From assembly GCA_964607915.1 (NCBI GenBank), contig CAZSMU010000009.1, positions 1-53,889 of the forward strand: a stretch of 53,889 nucleotides of DNA. The letters run 5' to 3'. Made by a program: the position numbers and the translations under genes. Below the pieces are notes generated by a model. The model was given only the letters and a program-made list of their open reading frames with translations, was not told the origin of the DNA and did not search any database. Origin of the DNA: JADJPL01 sp964607915. GTDB taxonomy: Bacteria; Bacteroidota; Bacteroidia; Chitinophagales; Saprospiraceae. This document shows positions 16,561 to 24,511 of this stretch, piece after piece (position 1 is the stretch's first letter; every line of letters begins with the position of its first letter).

Positions 16561-17160
16561 TCAGAGTACGGCGGCCATTTTGCGGATCACCTGGTTTCGT
16601 TGTAGTTCTACCCGGGTGAGTTCTTGTGCTAACTGTTCATCGAAGCCGTAGGTTTGCAGTACCTTTCTCAATTCCTGGCTGGCGGCATCGAGTTCTTTCA
16701 GGGATCCGATGAGTTCTTCGCCCTGGGGGTCGCGGTACTGTTGGTGGTAGGACGCGAACGCCTGGCCGACTTCGAGGATAGCGCTTTCGTCCTGTTCGGG
16801 TATTTCGGTAGAGAAGGGCGTAGTCACGGCGGCTTCGGTTTGGGCCAGGTAGCGCACGTCGGGTTTTTGGCTCAGCTGATAGGCTCTTGTGCCGGCGAAC
16901 AGGGCCAGGGCCAGGGCGGCGGCGGCCGTCCAATAGTAGAGGGGGCGGATGCGCCGGGGCTTGAGCTCCACCAAAACACCCTCCCACACAGAAGGCGGGG
17001 GTTCGTATGCCGGTAGTCTGCGCAGGGCGCGTTGCAGGGCAGCTTCTTTTTCGCGGAACTCCAGTTCGGAGGCGATGGCCTGCCAGAGCCGGGGCTGCGC
17101 CTGGTATTCCGGCAGGGATCGGAGGGCCTGCTGCAGGGTGGGATGGTTTTTTTCTTGCAT
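16561..17160 (-). CDS. Anti-sigma factor-like single-pass membrane protein with duplicated N-terminal motif
   Basis: This is a 199-residue protein directly downstream of an ECF sigma gene, with the topology of an anti-sigma factor: a cytoplasmic N-terminus, one transmembrane helix (about 75-92, YYWTAAAALALALFAG) and a periplasmic helical C-terminus. The N-terminus contains two 25-residue copies of one motif at 9-33 and 42-66, each with LQxALRxLPxY...P..W....xEL (about half the positions identical). It has no zinc-binding HxxxCxxC motif. The start is ambiguous: a GTG at 17166 overlaps the sigma stop as GTGA and an ATG lies two codons later. The ATG is used here. Binding and inhibition of the neighbouring sigma factor is inferred from position and topology. 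Confidence 0.75.
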   Translation of the reverse strand: MQEKNHPTLQQALRSLPEYQAQPRLWQAIASELEFREKEAALQRALRRLPAYEPPPSVWEGVLVELKPRRIRPLYYWTAAAALALALFAGTRAYQLSQKPDVRYLAQTEAAVTTPFSTEIPEQDESAILEVGQAFASYHQQYRDPQGEELIGSLKELDAASQELRKVLQTYGFDEQLAQELTRVELQRNQVIRKMAAVL

Positions 17161-17162
17161 AC

Positions 17163-17693
17163 TCACAGCATTTTTTTCAATGTTTCGCGCAGTCGTTTCT
17201 TGGCATAGAAGAGCTGGGATTTAGAAGTTCCGGTGGAGATTCCGAGCAGGTCGGCGACTTCCTGGTGGGAGTAGCCTTCTACTTCGATGAGGACAAAGAC
17301 CGTGCGGTACCCTGGGGGGAGGCTGTTGATGGCCTGTTGCAGGTACTCTGCCTCAATGAAATCGCCCCAATCCAGGGCATAGTCGGCGGGGATAGCTTCT
17401 TCGGGGTCGAACACCTGCTGCCGTTTGACTTTGCTGATCGCGGTGCGCAGGACGATGGTTTTGATCCAGGCGCCGAGCGTGGATTCTCTTCTAAAGTGGG
17501 CCAGATGCTGGAACACTTTGACGAAGGCCTCCTGGAGCACGTCGTTTGCGAGTTCGAAGTCGCCCGTGATGCGGTAGGCAAGCGTGTACATAGCCTGGTT
17601 GTAGCGTTCGTACAAGGCGCGCTGTGCGAGCCTATCTTCGCGAAGGCAGGCTTGAATGAGTTCTGATTCCGTCATGCTGAGCGGATAAGCCAT
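17163..17693 (-). CDS. ECF-type RNA polymerase sigma factor
   Basis: This is a 176-residue sigma-70 family factor of the extracytoplasmic-function group. Region 2 spans about 10-85, with ALYERYNQAMYTLAYRITGD, the ANDVLQEAFVKVFQHLAHFR core-binding helix and STLGAWIKTIVLRTAISKVKR for -10 recognition. Region 4 spans about 120-175, with INSLPPGYRTVFVLIEVEGY and the helix-turn-helix HQEVADLLGISTGTSKSQLF. There is no region 3 and no C-terminal extension. The start may be Met1 or Met7 (MTESEL). Its stop overlaps or abuts the putative anti-sigma start, so the two are translationally coupled, and the DUF4097-like and FKBP genes are likely downstream members. What signal it answers is not visible. Confidence 0.93.
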   Translation of the reverse strand: MAYPLSMTESELIQACLREDRLAQRALYERYNQAMYTLAYRITGDFELANDVLQEAFVKVFQHLAHFRRESTLGAWIKTIVLRTAISKVKRQQVFDPEEAIPADYALDWGDFIEAEYLQQAINSLPPGYRTVFVLIEVEGYSHQEVADLLGISTGTSKSQLFYAKKRLRETLKKML

Positions 17694-17756
17694 ACGGGTG
17701 CTTGCTGGTGTTGTGTGAAAGAGGGCGTCTCGGGGGCAAAGGTTGGTTGGGCAGGA

Positions 17757-19430
17757 TTAAAAGAGCCCGGAGATGTTCCCTTCGGCATCTATATCTATGG
17801 TTTCTGCAGCCGGGTGTTCGGGTAGTCCGGGCATGCGCATGATTTCCCCGGTGATGGGGATTAGGAAGCGGGCACCGGCCGCGATTTCGATTTCCCGCAC
17901 GGTGATATCAAACCCCTGGGGTCTGCCGCGCAGTTCGGGGTTATCCGACAAGGATTTTTGGGTTTTGGCGATGCAGACGGGCAGGTGTTGCAGGCCGAGG
18001 CGTTCGATTTTTCGCAAATCCGCCTGTGCCTTTGGGGCATAGGCTACGCCATCAGCGCCATACACGCGGGTTGCGATGCGGGCGATTTTGGTTTCGACCG
18101 GTTCGTCCCAGCGGTAGAGTGGGGTGAAGGATGGCTTTTCCTGAGCATCGGCTATGGCGGCTACGCTTTCCGCGAGGTCGAGGCCGCCAGCTCCGCCCCG
18201 GCTCCAGATGTCACAAGCAAAAGCGGGGGTCTGTATGGAGGCGCAATACTGGAGCAGGGCTTCTATTTCCTGTTGGCTGTCGCCGGGGAAGCGGTTGATG
18301 GCCACGACGGCGGGCAGCCCGAATGCCCGGGCGCTGTCGAGGTGTTTATCCAGGTTGCAGACACCGCGCAGCAGGGCCTCTACATCTGTTTCTCCCAGGG
18401 CTTTGAGGTCTTTGCCTCCGTGGTATTTCAGGGCGCGGATGGTAGCGACGATCACGACCGCATGGGGGGCCAGCCCTGCCGATTGGCATTTGATGTCCAG
18501 GAATTTTTCGGCACCCAGGTCGAAGCCAAAGCCAGCTTCTGTGACGACATAATCAGACAGCGACAGGCCCATGCGGGTAGCGACGACAGAGTTGGTGCCC
18601 TGGGCGATATTGGCGAAGGGGCCCCCGTGCAGCAGGGCAGGGGTGCCTTCCAGGGTTTGCACCAGGTTGGGCTGCATGGCATCTTTGAGCAAGGCGGCCA
18701 TGGCGCCGTTTGCTTTGAGGTCGCGGGCATAGACCGGCTGCTTGTCGTAGGTGAACCCGACGAAAATATCGCCGAGCCGCTTCTTGAGGTCTTCCAGGTG
18801 ATCGCTCAGGCAGAGGATGGCCATGACCTCGGAGGCGACGGTGATATCAAAACCACTTTCCCGGGGGACACCATTGGTCGCTCCCCCCAGGCCCAGCACG
18901 ATATGCCGGAGGGCGCGGTCGTTCATATCCATGACTCTTTTCCAGGCGATGGTGCGGGGATCCAGCCCCAGGCTGTTCTTTTTACTTTGTAGGTTGTTGT
19001 CTATCAAGGCAGCAAGCAGGTTGTGTGCCTTTTCCACTGCGGAGAAATCGCCGGTAAAATGGAGGTTGATATCCTCCATCGGCACGACCTGGGAGTACCC
19101 GCCGCCGGTAGCGCCCCCTTTCATGCCAAAGACGGGGCCCAGGGAAGGTTCGCGCAGCACGACGCAGGTGCGCTTCCCCATTCGATGGAGGGCTTGGGCT
19201 AGGCCGATAGAGACGGTCGTCTTGCCCTCTCCTGCCGGGGTGGGGGAGATGGCGCTGACGAGGATGAGCTTGCTCTTGGCCGCCTGTTGGGGCTGGATTA
19301 GGGAGAGGGGCAGCTTGGCTTTGTATTTCCCATAGCGGGAGAATTGATCTTCCGACAAGCCGAGTTGTGCGGCGATATTAGCGATATCCCGCATGGGGAT
19401 TGAGCGTGCGATATCGAGGTCTGTCTGCAT
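17757..19430 (-). CDS. fhs: Formate-tetrahydrofolate ligase (10-formyl-THF synthetase)
   Basis: This enzyme of 557 residues (the usual length) joins formate to tetrahydrofolate with ATP, feeding the one-carbon pool for purine synthesis and formyl-Met. It has the nucleotide loop TPAGEGKTT (64-72), the glycine-rich FGMKGGATGGGYSQVVPMED, LNFTG-like NLHFTGDFSAVEKAHNLLAA, the GFDITVASEVMAILCLSD segment and FGFDLGAEKFLDIKC, all characteristic of the family. The C-terminus has IPITGEIMRMPGLP, where bound formyl phosphate contacts are expected. Nine bases separate its start from the stop of the dehydrogenase gene, so they are probably one transcript. In an aerobic heterotroph it normally works in the synthetic direction (inference). 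Confidence 0.97.
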   Translation of the reverse strand: MQTDLDIARSIPMRDIANIAAQLGLSEDQFSRYGKYKAKLPLSLIQPQQAAKSKLILVSAISPTPAGEGKTTVSIGLAQALHRMGKRTCVVLREPSLGPVFGMKGGATGGGYSQVVPMEDINLHFTGDFSAVEKAHNLLAALIDNNLQSKKNSLGLDPRTIAWKRVMDMNDRALRHIVLGLGGATNGVPRESGFDITVASEVMAILCLSDHLEDLKKRLGDIFVGFTYDKQPVYARDLKANGAMAALLKDAMQPNLVQTLEGTPALLHGGPFANIAQGTNSVVATRMGLSLSDYVVTEAGFGFDLGAEKFLDIKCQSAGLAPHAVVIVATIRALKYHGGKDLKALGETDVEALLRGVCNLDKHLDSARAFGLPAVVAINRFPGDSQQEIEALLQYCASIQTPAFACDIWSRGGAGGLDLAESVAAIADAQEKPSFTPLYRWDEPVETKIARIATRVYGADGVAYAPKAQADLRKIERLGLQHLPVCIAKTQKSLSDNPELRGRPQGFDITVREIEIAAGARFLIPITGEIMRMPGLPEHPAAETIDIDAEGNISGLF

Positions 19431-19439
19431 TTTCTGCGT

Positions 19440-20204
19440 TTAGATCGTATAGCCCCCGTCGGCGGTGAAGACCGATCCGGTGGAGTAGGCCGATGCATCG
19501 CAGGAGAGGAAGAGGGTCAGGGCGGCGATTTCTTCCGGGGTGCCGATGCGGGCGATGGGCTGTAGGCCCATCATGTGTTGGAGAATATGTTCGTTGGCCC
19601 AGAGAGCCTCGCTGAATTTGGTCTTGATGAGGCCGGGGCAGATGGCATTTGCGCGGACGCCATAGGCTCCCCATTCTTTGGCCATGACTTTGGTCAGGGA
19701 GATGAGGGCAGCCTTGCTGACGCTGTAGATTCCCAGCTGCGGCTCCGGCTTGAGCCCGCCGATGCTGCTGATATTGACGATTGCGCCTCCGCCCCTGGAT
19801 TTCATGGAAGGGAGGACGAGCTTGGCCAGTTCGAACGGCCCTTTGACGTTGACGTCCATGATCTTGTCGAAGGCCCAGGTCTCGGTATCTTCTACTGGTC
19901 CGAAGACGGGGTTGGCCGCTGCATTGTTGATGAGGATGTCCACGCCTCCATATTGAGCGAAAGCCCCTTCTACGAGGGCCTTCAGATCCTCTCCCTTGCC
20001 CACGTTGGCGGCGACGGCGCGGGCGTCTATGCCTTCTATGCGCAGGGAGGCGCACAGGGCGTCGAGGGCTTCCTGTTTGCGGCTGGAAACCACTACTTTG
20101 GCGCCGGCCTGACCGAGTGCACGGGCTATGGCTTCGCCGATTCCCTTGCTGGCACCTGTGATGAGGGCCACTTTTCCTTCGAGGTTGAACATGGACTGGA
20201 TCAT
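19440..20204 (-). CDS. Short-chain dehydrogenase/reductase
   Basis: This is a 254-residue classical SDR. The N-terminal cofactor loop is TGASKGIG (17-24), NNAAAN lies at 93-98, and the catalytic set is Ser147 (NISSIGG), Tyr160 and Lys164 (YSVSK). The C-terminal YSTGSVFTADGGYTI closes the family pattern. A basic residue pair after strand 2 (SSRKQEAL) suggests NADP preference (inference). It resembles dehydrogenases annotated as glucose dehydrogenase or 3-oxoacyl reductase-like, but the substrate cannot be assigned. It may start at Met1 or at Met5 (MFNLEGK). It lies 22 bases after the ferredoxin gene and 9 bases before fhs, so a three-gene unit is likely. Confidence 0.9.
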   Translation of the reverse strand: MIQSMFNLEGKVALITGASKGIGEAIARALGQAGAKVVVSSRKQEALDALCASLRIEGIDARAVAANVGKGEDLKALVEGAFAQYGGVDILINNAAANPVFGPVEDTETWAFDKIMDVNVKGPFELAKLVLPSMKSRGGGAIVNISSIGGLKPEPQLGIYSVSKAALISLTKVMAKEWGAYGVRANAICPGLIKTKFSEALWANEHILQHMMGLQPIARIGTPEEIAALTLFLSCDASAYSTGSVFTADGGYTI

Positions 20205-20226
20205 TGGATCGGGATTTTGGAGTGCA

Positions 20227-20574
20227 TTAAAGGTGCAGGCGTTCTTTTCGGGCCAGGAGTACCGCTTCTTCCTCCACGCGCTCGGGGTCGGGCACGCAGC
20301 AATCTACGGGGCATACGGCGGCGCACTGGGGTTCTTCGTGGAATCCCACGCACTCGGTACACTTATCCGGAACGATGAAGTAGTAATCCTCAGAGACCGG
20401 CTCGAACTTGTCGGTCGTTTTGACCTGCCGCCCTCCTTCGAGGGCATAGAGGCCGGTTACGCTGGTGCCGTCGGCGATGGACCACTGCACGCCCCCCTCG
20501 TAGATGGCGTTGTTGGGGCATTCTGGTTCGCAGGCCCCGCAGTTGATGCATTCGTCGGTAATCATGATTGCCAT
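20227..20574 (-). CDS. 2[4Fe-4S] ferredoxin
   Basis: This is a small electron carrier of 115 residues. The start at 20574 (MAIMITDECINCG) places the first cluster motif near the N-terminus as usual, whereas an earlier Met at 20634 would add a 20-residue tail overlapping the promoter box. The first cluster site is CINCGACEPECP. The second is CTECVGFHEEPQCAAVCPVDCC, with the widened spacing typical of Alvin-type (Allochromatium-like) ferredoxins. The C-terminal helix ERVEEEAVLLARKERLHL is also characteristic. It could donate electrons to a reductase, possibly linked to the adjacent SDR/fhs unit, but this is not shown. Its promoter is back to back with that of mutS. Confidence 0.93.
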   Translation of the reverse strand: MAIMITDECINCGACEPECPNNAIYEGGVQWSIADGTSVTGLYALEGGRQVKTTDKFEPVSEDYYFIVPDKCTECVGFHEEPQCAAVCPVDCCVPDPERVEEEAVLLARKERLHL

Positions 20575-20631
20575 AGCAAAGTGTTTTATGCAATTAGAAA
20601 CGTTTGGGTAGTGCCGGTGTTTACCGGTTTG

Positions 20632-20639
20632 CAAAAATA
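20632..20639 (-). promoter_or_regulatory. Candidate -7 box for the ferredoxin gene
   Basis: The minus strand reads TATTTTTG, 58 bases upstream of the ferredoxin start, in the divergent gap shared with mutS. Confidence 0.45.
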
Positions 20640-20676
20640 ACGCGCCTGCGCGAATTATTCCATAGCTGGTCTGTTG

Positions 20677-20684
20677 TATCTTTG
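20677..20684 (+). promoter_or_regulatory. Candidate -7 box for mutS
   Basis: TATCTTTG is an exact TAnnTTTG match, 64 bases before the mutS ATG. It lies only 37 bases from the oppositely directed box of the ferredoxin gene. Confidence 0.5.
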
Positions 20685-20747
20685 AGGATTGCAGGGGAAT
20701 AGTACCCTGGCGCCCATACCTTTGCCGAAAGCTTTTAATACGCCAAT

Positions 20748-23396
20748 ATGCTGAACGAAACGCAGGAGAAGATTACGCCCTTGATGCAGCAATATGCAAA
20801 GGTGAAAGCCAAGTATCCCGATGCGGTGTTGCTGTTCCGGGTCGGCGATTTTTACGAGACCTTTGGCGAGGATGCCGTCCGTGCTTCGAAGGCGCTCGGC
20901 ATTGTGTTGACCAGCCGCAACAACGGCGGCAGCGATGTGGAGCTTGCCGGCTTTCCCTACCATTCCCTTGAGATGTATTTGCCCCGCCTGGTGCGCGCGG
21001 GCTACCGGGTAGCTATATGCGAGCAGTTGGAAAAGCCCAGCCCTCTGAAAAAGATTGTCAAACGAGGGGTGACGGAGGTGATTACCCCCGGCGTGGCCAT
21101 TGATGAGAAGCTGCTGGATCACAAGTCCAACAATTTCCTGGCGTCCATCGCTTTCGGGCGGGAGGAGTACGGAGCTGCCTTTCTCGACATTTCCACCGGG
21201 GAGTTTCTCGTCAGTGAGGGCAACCAGGCGAGCATGGACAAACTGCTGCAGAGCTTGCAGCCTTCGGAGGTCCTTTTTTCAAAAGACCGCAGAAAAGCCT
21301 TTGAAAAAGCGTTCGGGGATCGTTTTTACACCTTTGCCCTCGACGAATGGGCGTATACGCCGGATTTTGCGCAAGATAAACTGCTGGCCCACTTTGAAGT
21401 CCAGAACCTGAAGGGCTTTGGGATCGAGGGGCTGGAGTTGGCGCAGATGGCTGCCGGTGCGATCTTGCACTACCTCGAGACGACAGAGAACCGGAATCTA
21501 AAGCATATCAGTAAGATAAGCCGTATCCAGCCCGATCGCTACGTCTGGCTCGACCGCTTCACCATACGCAACCTCGAACTGCTGCACAGCCCACACGATT
21601 CCGGTATTCCGCTCATCCAGGTGCTGGACCGCACCATCTCCCCGATGGGGGCGCGCCTTCTCAAAAAGTGGGTTATCCTTCCCTTGAAAGAGCGGAAAGC
21701 CATCGAATCGCGCCTGGACATCGTGGACTATTTTCTGCAAAATTCGGAAACGGCCGTAGCGATAAGCCAGTTTATCCGACAAATGGGAGACCTCGAACGG
21801 CTCATCTCAAAAGTGCCGCTGGGCAAGATCAACCCGCGGGAGCTGGCACAGCTCAAAAAAGCTCTCAAAGCAGTAGCTCCGCTTCAGGTATTGTTGCGCG
21901 GAGTGGGTTTGGAACCCCTGCAAAAAATCGGGGATGCCCTGAGCCCCTGCCCGGGACTGGTGGAGCGCATCGAGCGGGAGCTCGTGGAAGAACCGCCCGT
22001 CAACCTGAGCAAAGGAGGGGTCATCGCCACTGGTTTTGATGCAGAACTGGACGATCTGCGCCACACCATCCTGCACGCCAAAGATGTATTGCTCGACCTG
22101 CAGCAAAAGGAAATCGCCCGCACGGGAATCCAATCCCTTAAGGTCGGGTATAATACCGTTTTTGGCTATTATCTCGAGGTCACGAACAAGTACAAAGACC
22201 AGGCACCGCCCGACTGGGTCCGAAAGCAAACCCTGACCAATGGGGAACGCTATGTGACCGATGAGCTCAAACATTTAGAAACCAAAATATTAGGAGCAGA
22301 AGAGCGCAGTCTGGAACTCGAGGCGCAGCTCTTTTCCCAACTTGTGCTCGACCTGGCCGACTATATCCAGCCGGTGCAGCACAATGCGGAGCTGGTAGCG
22401 CGTCTCGATTGCCTGCTCGCCTTCCGGGAAGCAGCGCTCAAATACGGCTATTGCCGGCCTGAAATCAACGACGGCTTCGCCATTGATATCCGCGAGGGGC
22501 GGCATCCCGTCATCGAGCGGCAACTCCCGCTCGATACGGAATACGTGCCCAACGACGTTTTCCTCGACCGCGACGAGCAACAAATCCTCATGATCACCGG
22601 CCCCAATATGGCGGGTAAGTCCGCCCTGCTGCGCCAAACCGCCCTGATTTGCCTCATGGCGCAAATGGGTTCCTTCGTTCCGGCCCGGTCGGCGCAGCTG
22701 GGCCTCCTGGATAAAGTATTCACGCGGGTCGGTGCCTCGGATAATATCTCTTCGGGCGAATCTACTTTTATGGTCGAAATGAACGAAACGGCCAGTATCA
22801 TGAACAATATCTCCGACCGCAGCCTCATCCTGCTGGATGAGATCGGCCGGGGCACGAGCACCTACGACGGGATCTCTATCGCCTGGTCTATTGCAGAGTT
22901 CCTGCACAGCAACGCTTTTGCGCAGCCCAAGACATTGTTCGCTACCCACTACCACGAACTCAATGAACTGGCCGAGCGCTTCCCCCGCATTCGGAATTTT
23001 CATGTCGCCACGAAGGAGGTTGGGCACAAGGTATTGTTTTTGAGAAAATTAGTGTCCGGTGGAAGCCAGCATAGCTTTGGTATCCACGTGGCGCGCATGG
23101 CCGGGATGCCCCGTAGCATCGTAGTCCGCGCGACCGAGATCCTGGAAAACCTGGAGAAAAAAGTCATTCAGGAAGGGGAAGGGCTTGGTGTCTCTGCCCC
23201 GTCGGCACCCGGCGAACGCATAAAGCAGGCTGCTGCCGATCCCATCCAACTGAGCATCTTTGAAACGGTAGACCCCCTGGCCGGCAAGCTCAAGGCAGAA
23301 CTTCGACAACTCGACCTGCATCGCATGACGCCAATCGAATGTATGTTGCGGCTCAACGAACTCAAAAAGTGGGTCGAAGAGGCTGGTGAAGGGTAA
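20748..23396 (+). CDS. mutS: DNA mismatch repair protein MutS
   Basis: This is an 882-residue mismatch-recognition ATPase. The N-terminal mismatch-binding domain carries the FxE wedge in GDFYETFG (Phe35, Glu37), which stacks on the mispaired base. The connector, lever and clamp domains follow (NLELLHSP, LLKKWVILPL, GYYLEVTNKY). The ATPase has Walker A GPNMAGKS (618-625), SSGESTFMVEMNETA, Walker B LILLDEIGRGTSTYDG and the ATHYHEL switch. The C-terminus has the helix-turn-helix dimer region and a short beta-clamp/tetramer-like tail. Length and motif order match MutS1 rather than MutS2, which would have a Smr domain. The next gene may begin before mutS ends (GTG at 23386) or 13 bases after it. 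Confidence 0.98.
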   Translation: MLNETQEKITPLMQQYAKVKAKYPDAVLLFRVGDFYETFGEDAVRASKALGIVLTSRNNGGSDVELAGFPYHSLEMYLPRLVRAGYRVAICEQLEKPSPLKKIVKRGVTEVITPGVAIDEKLLDHKSNNFLASIAFGREEYGAAFLDISTGEFLVSEGNQASMDKLLQSLQPSEVLFSKDRRKAFEKAFGDRFYTFALDEWAYTPDFAQDKLLAHFEVQNLKGFGIEGLELAQMAAGAILHYLETTENRNLKHISKISRIQPDRYVWLDRFTIRNLELLHSPHDSGIPLIQVLDRTISPMGARLLKKWVILPLKERKAIESRLDIVDYFLQNSETAVAISQFIRQMGDLERLISKVPLGKINPRELAQLKKALKAVAPLQVLLRGVGLEPLQKIGDALSPCPGLVERIERELVEEPPVNLSKGGVIATGFDAELDDLRHTILHAKDVLLDLQQKEIARTGIQSLKVGYNTVFGYYLEVTNKYKDQAPPDWVRKQTLTNGERYVTDELKHLETKILGAEERSLELEAQLFSQLVLDLADYIQPVQHNAELVARLDCLLAFREAALKYGYCRPEINDGFAIDIREGRHPVIERQLPLDTEYVPNDVFLDRDEQQILMITGPNMAGKSALLRQTALICLMAQMGSFVPARSAQLGLLDKVFTRVGASDNISSGESTFMVEMNETASIMNNISDRSLILLDEIGRGTSTYDGISIAWSIAEFLHSNAFAQPKTLFATHYHELNELAERFPRIRNFHVATKEVGHKVLFLRKLVSGGSQHSFGIHVARMAGMPRSIVVRATEILENLEKKVIQEGEGLGVSAPSAPGERIKQAAADPIQLSIFETVDPLAGKLKAELRQLDLHRMTPIECMLRLNELKKWVEEAGEG

Positions 23397-23409
23397 AAAG
23401 AGCAAAAAT

Positions 23410-24507
23410 ATGAATAGATACCGAGTAATTCTCAAGCGTATTGCCCTGCTGTTGTTGAGCGCAGGGATGGCCTACTTCGCCGGGGTGCTGTTGTACAGCA
23501 CGAGCACCGATTACCAGCCTGCAGAGCGCCTCCCGGGGGAGACGCACCGGGAAGCCGGTCGGACGGAGCTGCCCGATACGGCCCTTTCCTTTCTGATATG
23601 GAATCTGGGCTATGGCGGGCTGGGGGCTGAAAACGATTTTTTTTACGGCCACGGAATGTGGTTAGCCAAAGGCCACGACGTGCGCCCCAGTCTGTCTCAA
23701 CACACTCGTTACCAAGATGATATACGTCAGTTTCTACTTTCTCAGCGCGTGGATTTCTATTTGCTACAAGAAATAGATCGGGGTTCGAAGCGCAGTTACT
23801 TCACCGACCAGGTCGCAGATATCTCCAAGGGGCTTCCCGGCTTCTACGCTGGGTTTTTCCCCAATTACCGGTCGCCCTGGGTACCGATTCCCCTGTTGAC
23901 CCCCTGGAAGGCGTATGGGAAAACGTGGAGTGGCCTGGCTACTTTTTCGCGTTTCCAGCCGGTGGAAACCGCTCGTTTGTCATTGCCCGGCGCTTTCTCC
24001 TGGCCGACCCGTCTGTTCATGCTCGACCGCTGCCTGGGCCTCGCCCGTTACCGCCTGGCGCGGGGGCGGGAACTGTTGGTGGTAAACCTCCACAACGAAG
24101 CCTACGACAGCGATGGCTCGCTCAAAGCCCTGCAGTTGGCTTTCCTGAAAAAGCTGCTGCTGCAAGAATACAACAAGGGCAACTATGTCGTGGTGGGGGG
24201 GGACTGGAACCAGAGCCCTCCTTTTTTCAGAGAAGGGATGTTGCGGCCAGCCTATCCGAAGGTGCGGGTGTCTATGCCGCTGGAGGCGAGCTATATGCCC
24301 GAGGGCTGGCGCTGGGCCTACGACCCGGCGGTGCCGACCAACCGCTCTATCGACGCGCCGTATGAAAAAGGCCGCACCCCTGTATCGCTGATTGATTTTT
24401 ACCTGGTTTCGCCCAATGTGCGGGTAGTACAGGTCAAGGCGTTGGATCAGGGATTTCGCTCATCCGACCACCAGCCGGTGTGGATGGAGGTCCGTTTGGA
24501 GGAATGA
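23410..24507 (+). CDS. Membrane-anchored endonuclease/exonuclease/phosphatase-family protein
   Basis: This is a 365-residue protein with one N-terminal hydrophobic helix (about 8-30, IALLLLSAGMAYFAGVLLYS) followed by an EEP fold presumably facing the periplasm. Motifs of the metal-dependent phosphodiesterase site are LIWNLGYGG, LLQEIDRG (metal-binding Glu), VVGGDWNQSP (Asp/Asn pair) and the terminal SDHQPVWMEV (Asp-His). The catalytic set therefore looks complete. Such proteins cleave nucleic acids, phospholipids or phosphoinositides, and the substrate here is not predictable. The ATG at 23410 is preferred over a GTG at 23386 that overlaps mutS, because the signal anchor then starts promptly. 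It is co-directional with mutS and ends 4 bases from a convergent gene. Confidence 0.83.
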   Translation: MNRYRVILKRIALLLLSAGMAYFAGVLLYSTSTDYQPAERLPGETHREAGRTELPDTALSFLIWNLGYGGLGAENDFFYGHGMWLAKGHDVRPSLSQHTRYQDDIRQFLLSQRVDFYLLQEIDRGSKRSYFTDQVADISKGLPGFYAGFFPNYRSPWVPIPLLTPWKAYGKTWSGLATFSRFQPVETARLSLPGAFSWPTRLFMLDRCLGLARYRLARGRELLVVNLHNEAYDSDGSLKALQLAFLKKLLLQEYNKGNYVVVGGDWNQSPPFFREGMLRPAYPKVRVSMPLEASYMPEGWRWAYDPAVPTNRSIDAPYEKGRTPVSLIDFYLVSPNVRVVQVKALDQGFRSSDHQPVWMEVRLEE

Positions 24508-24511
24508 GGGG

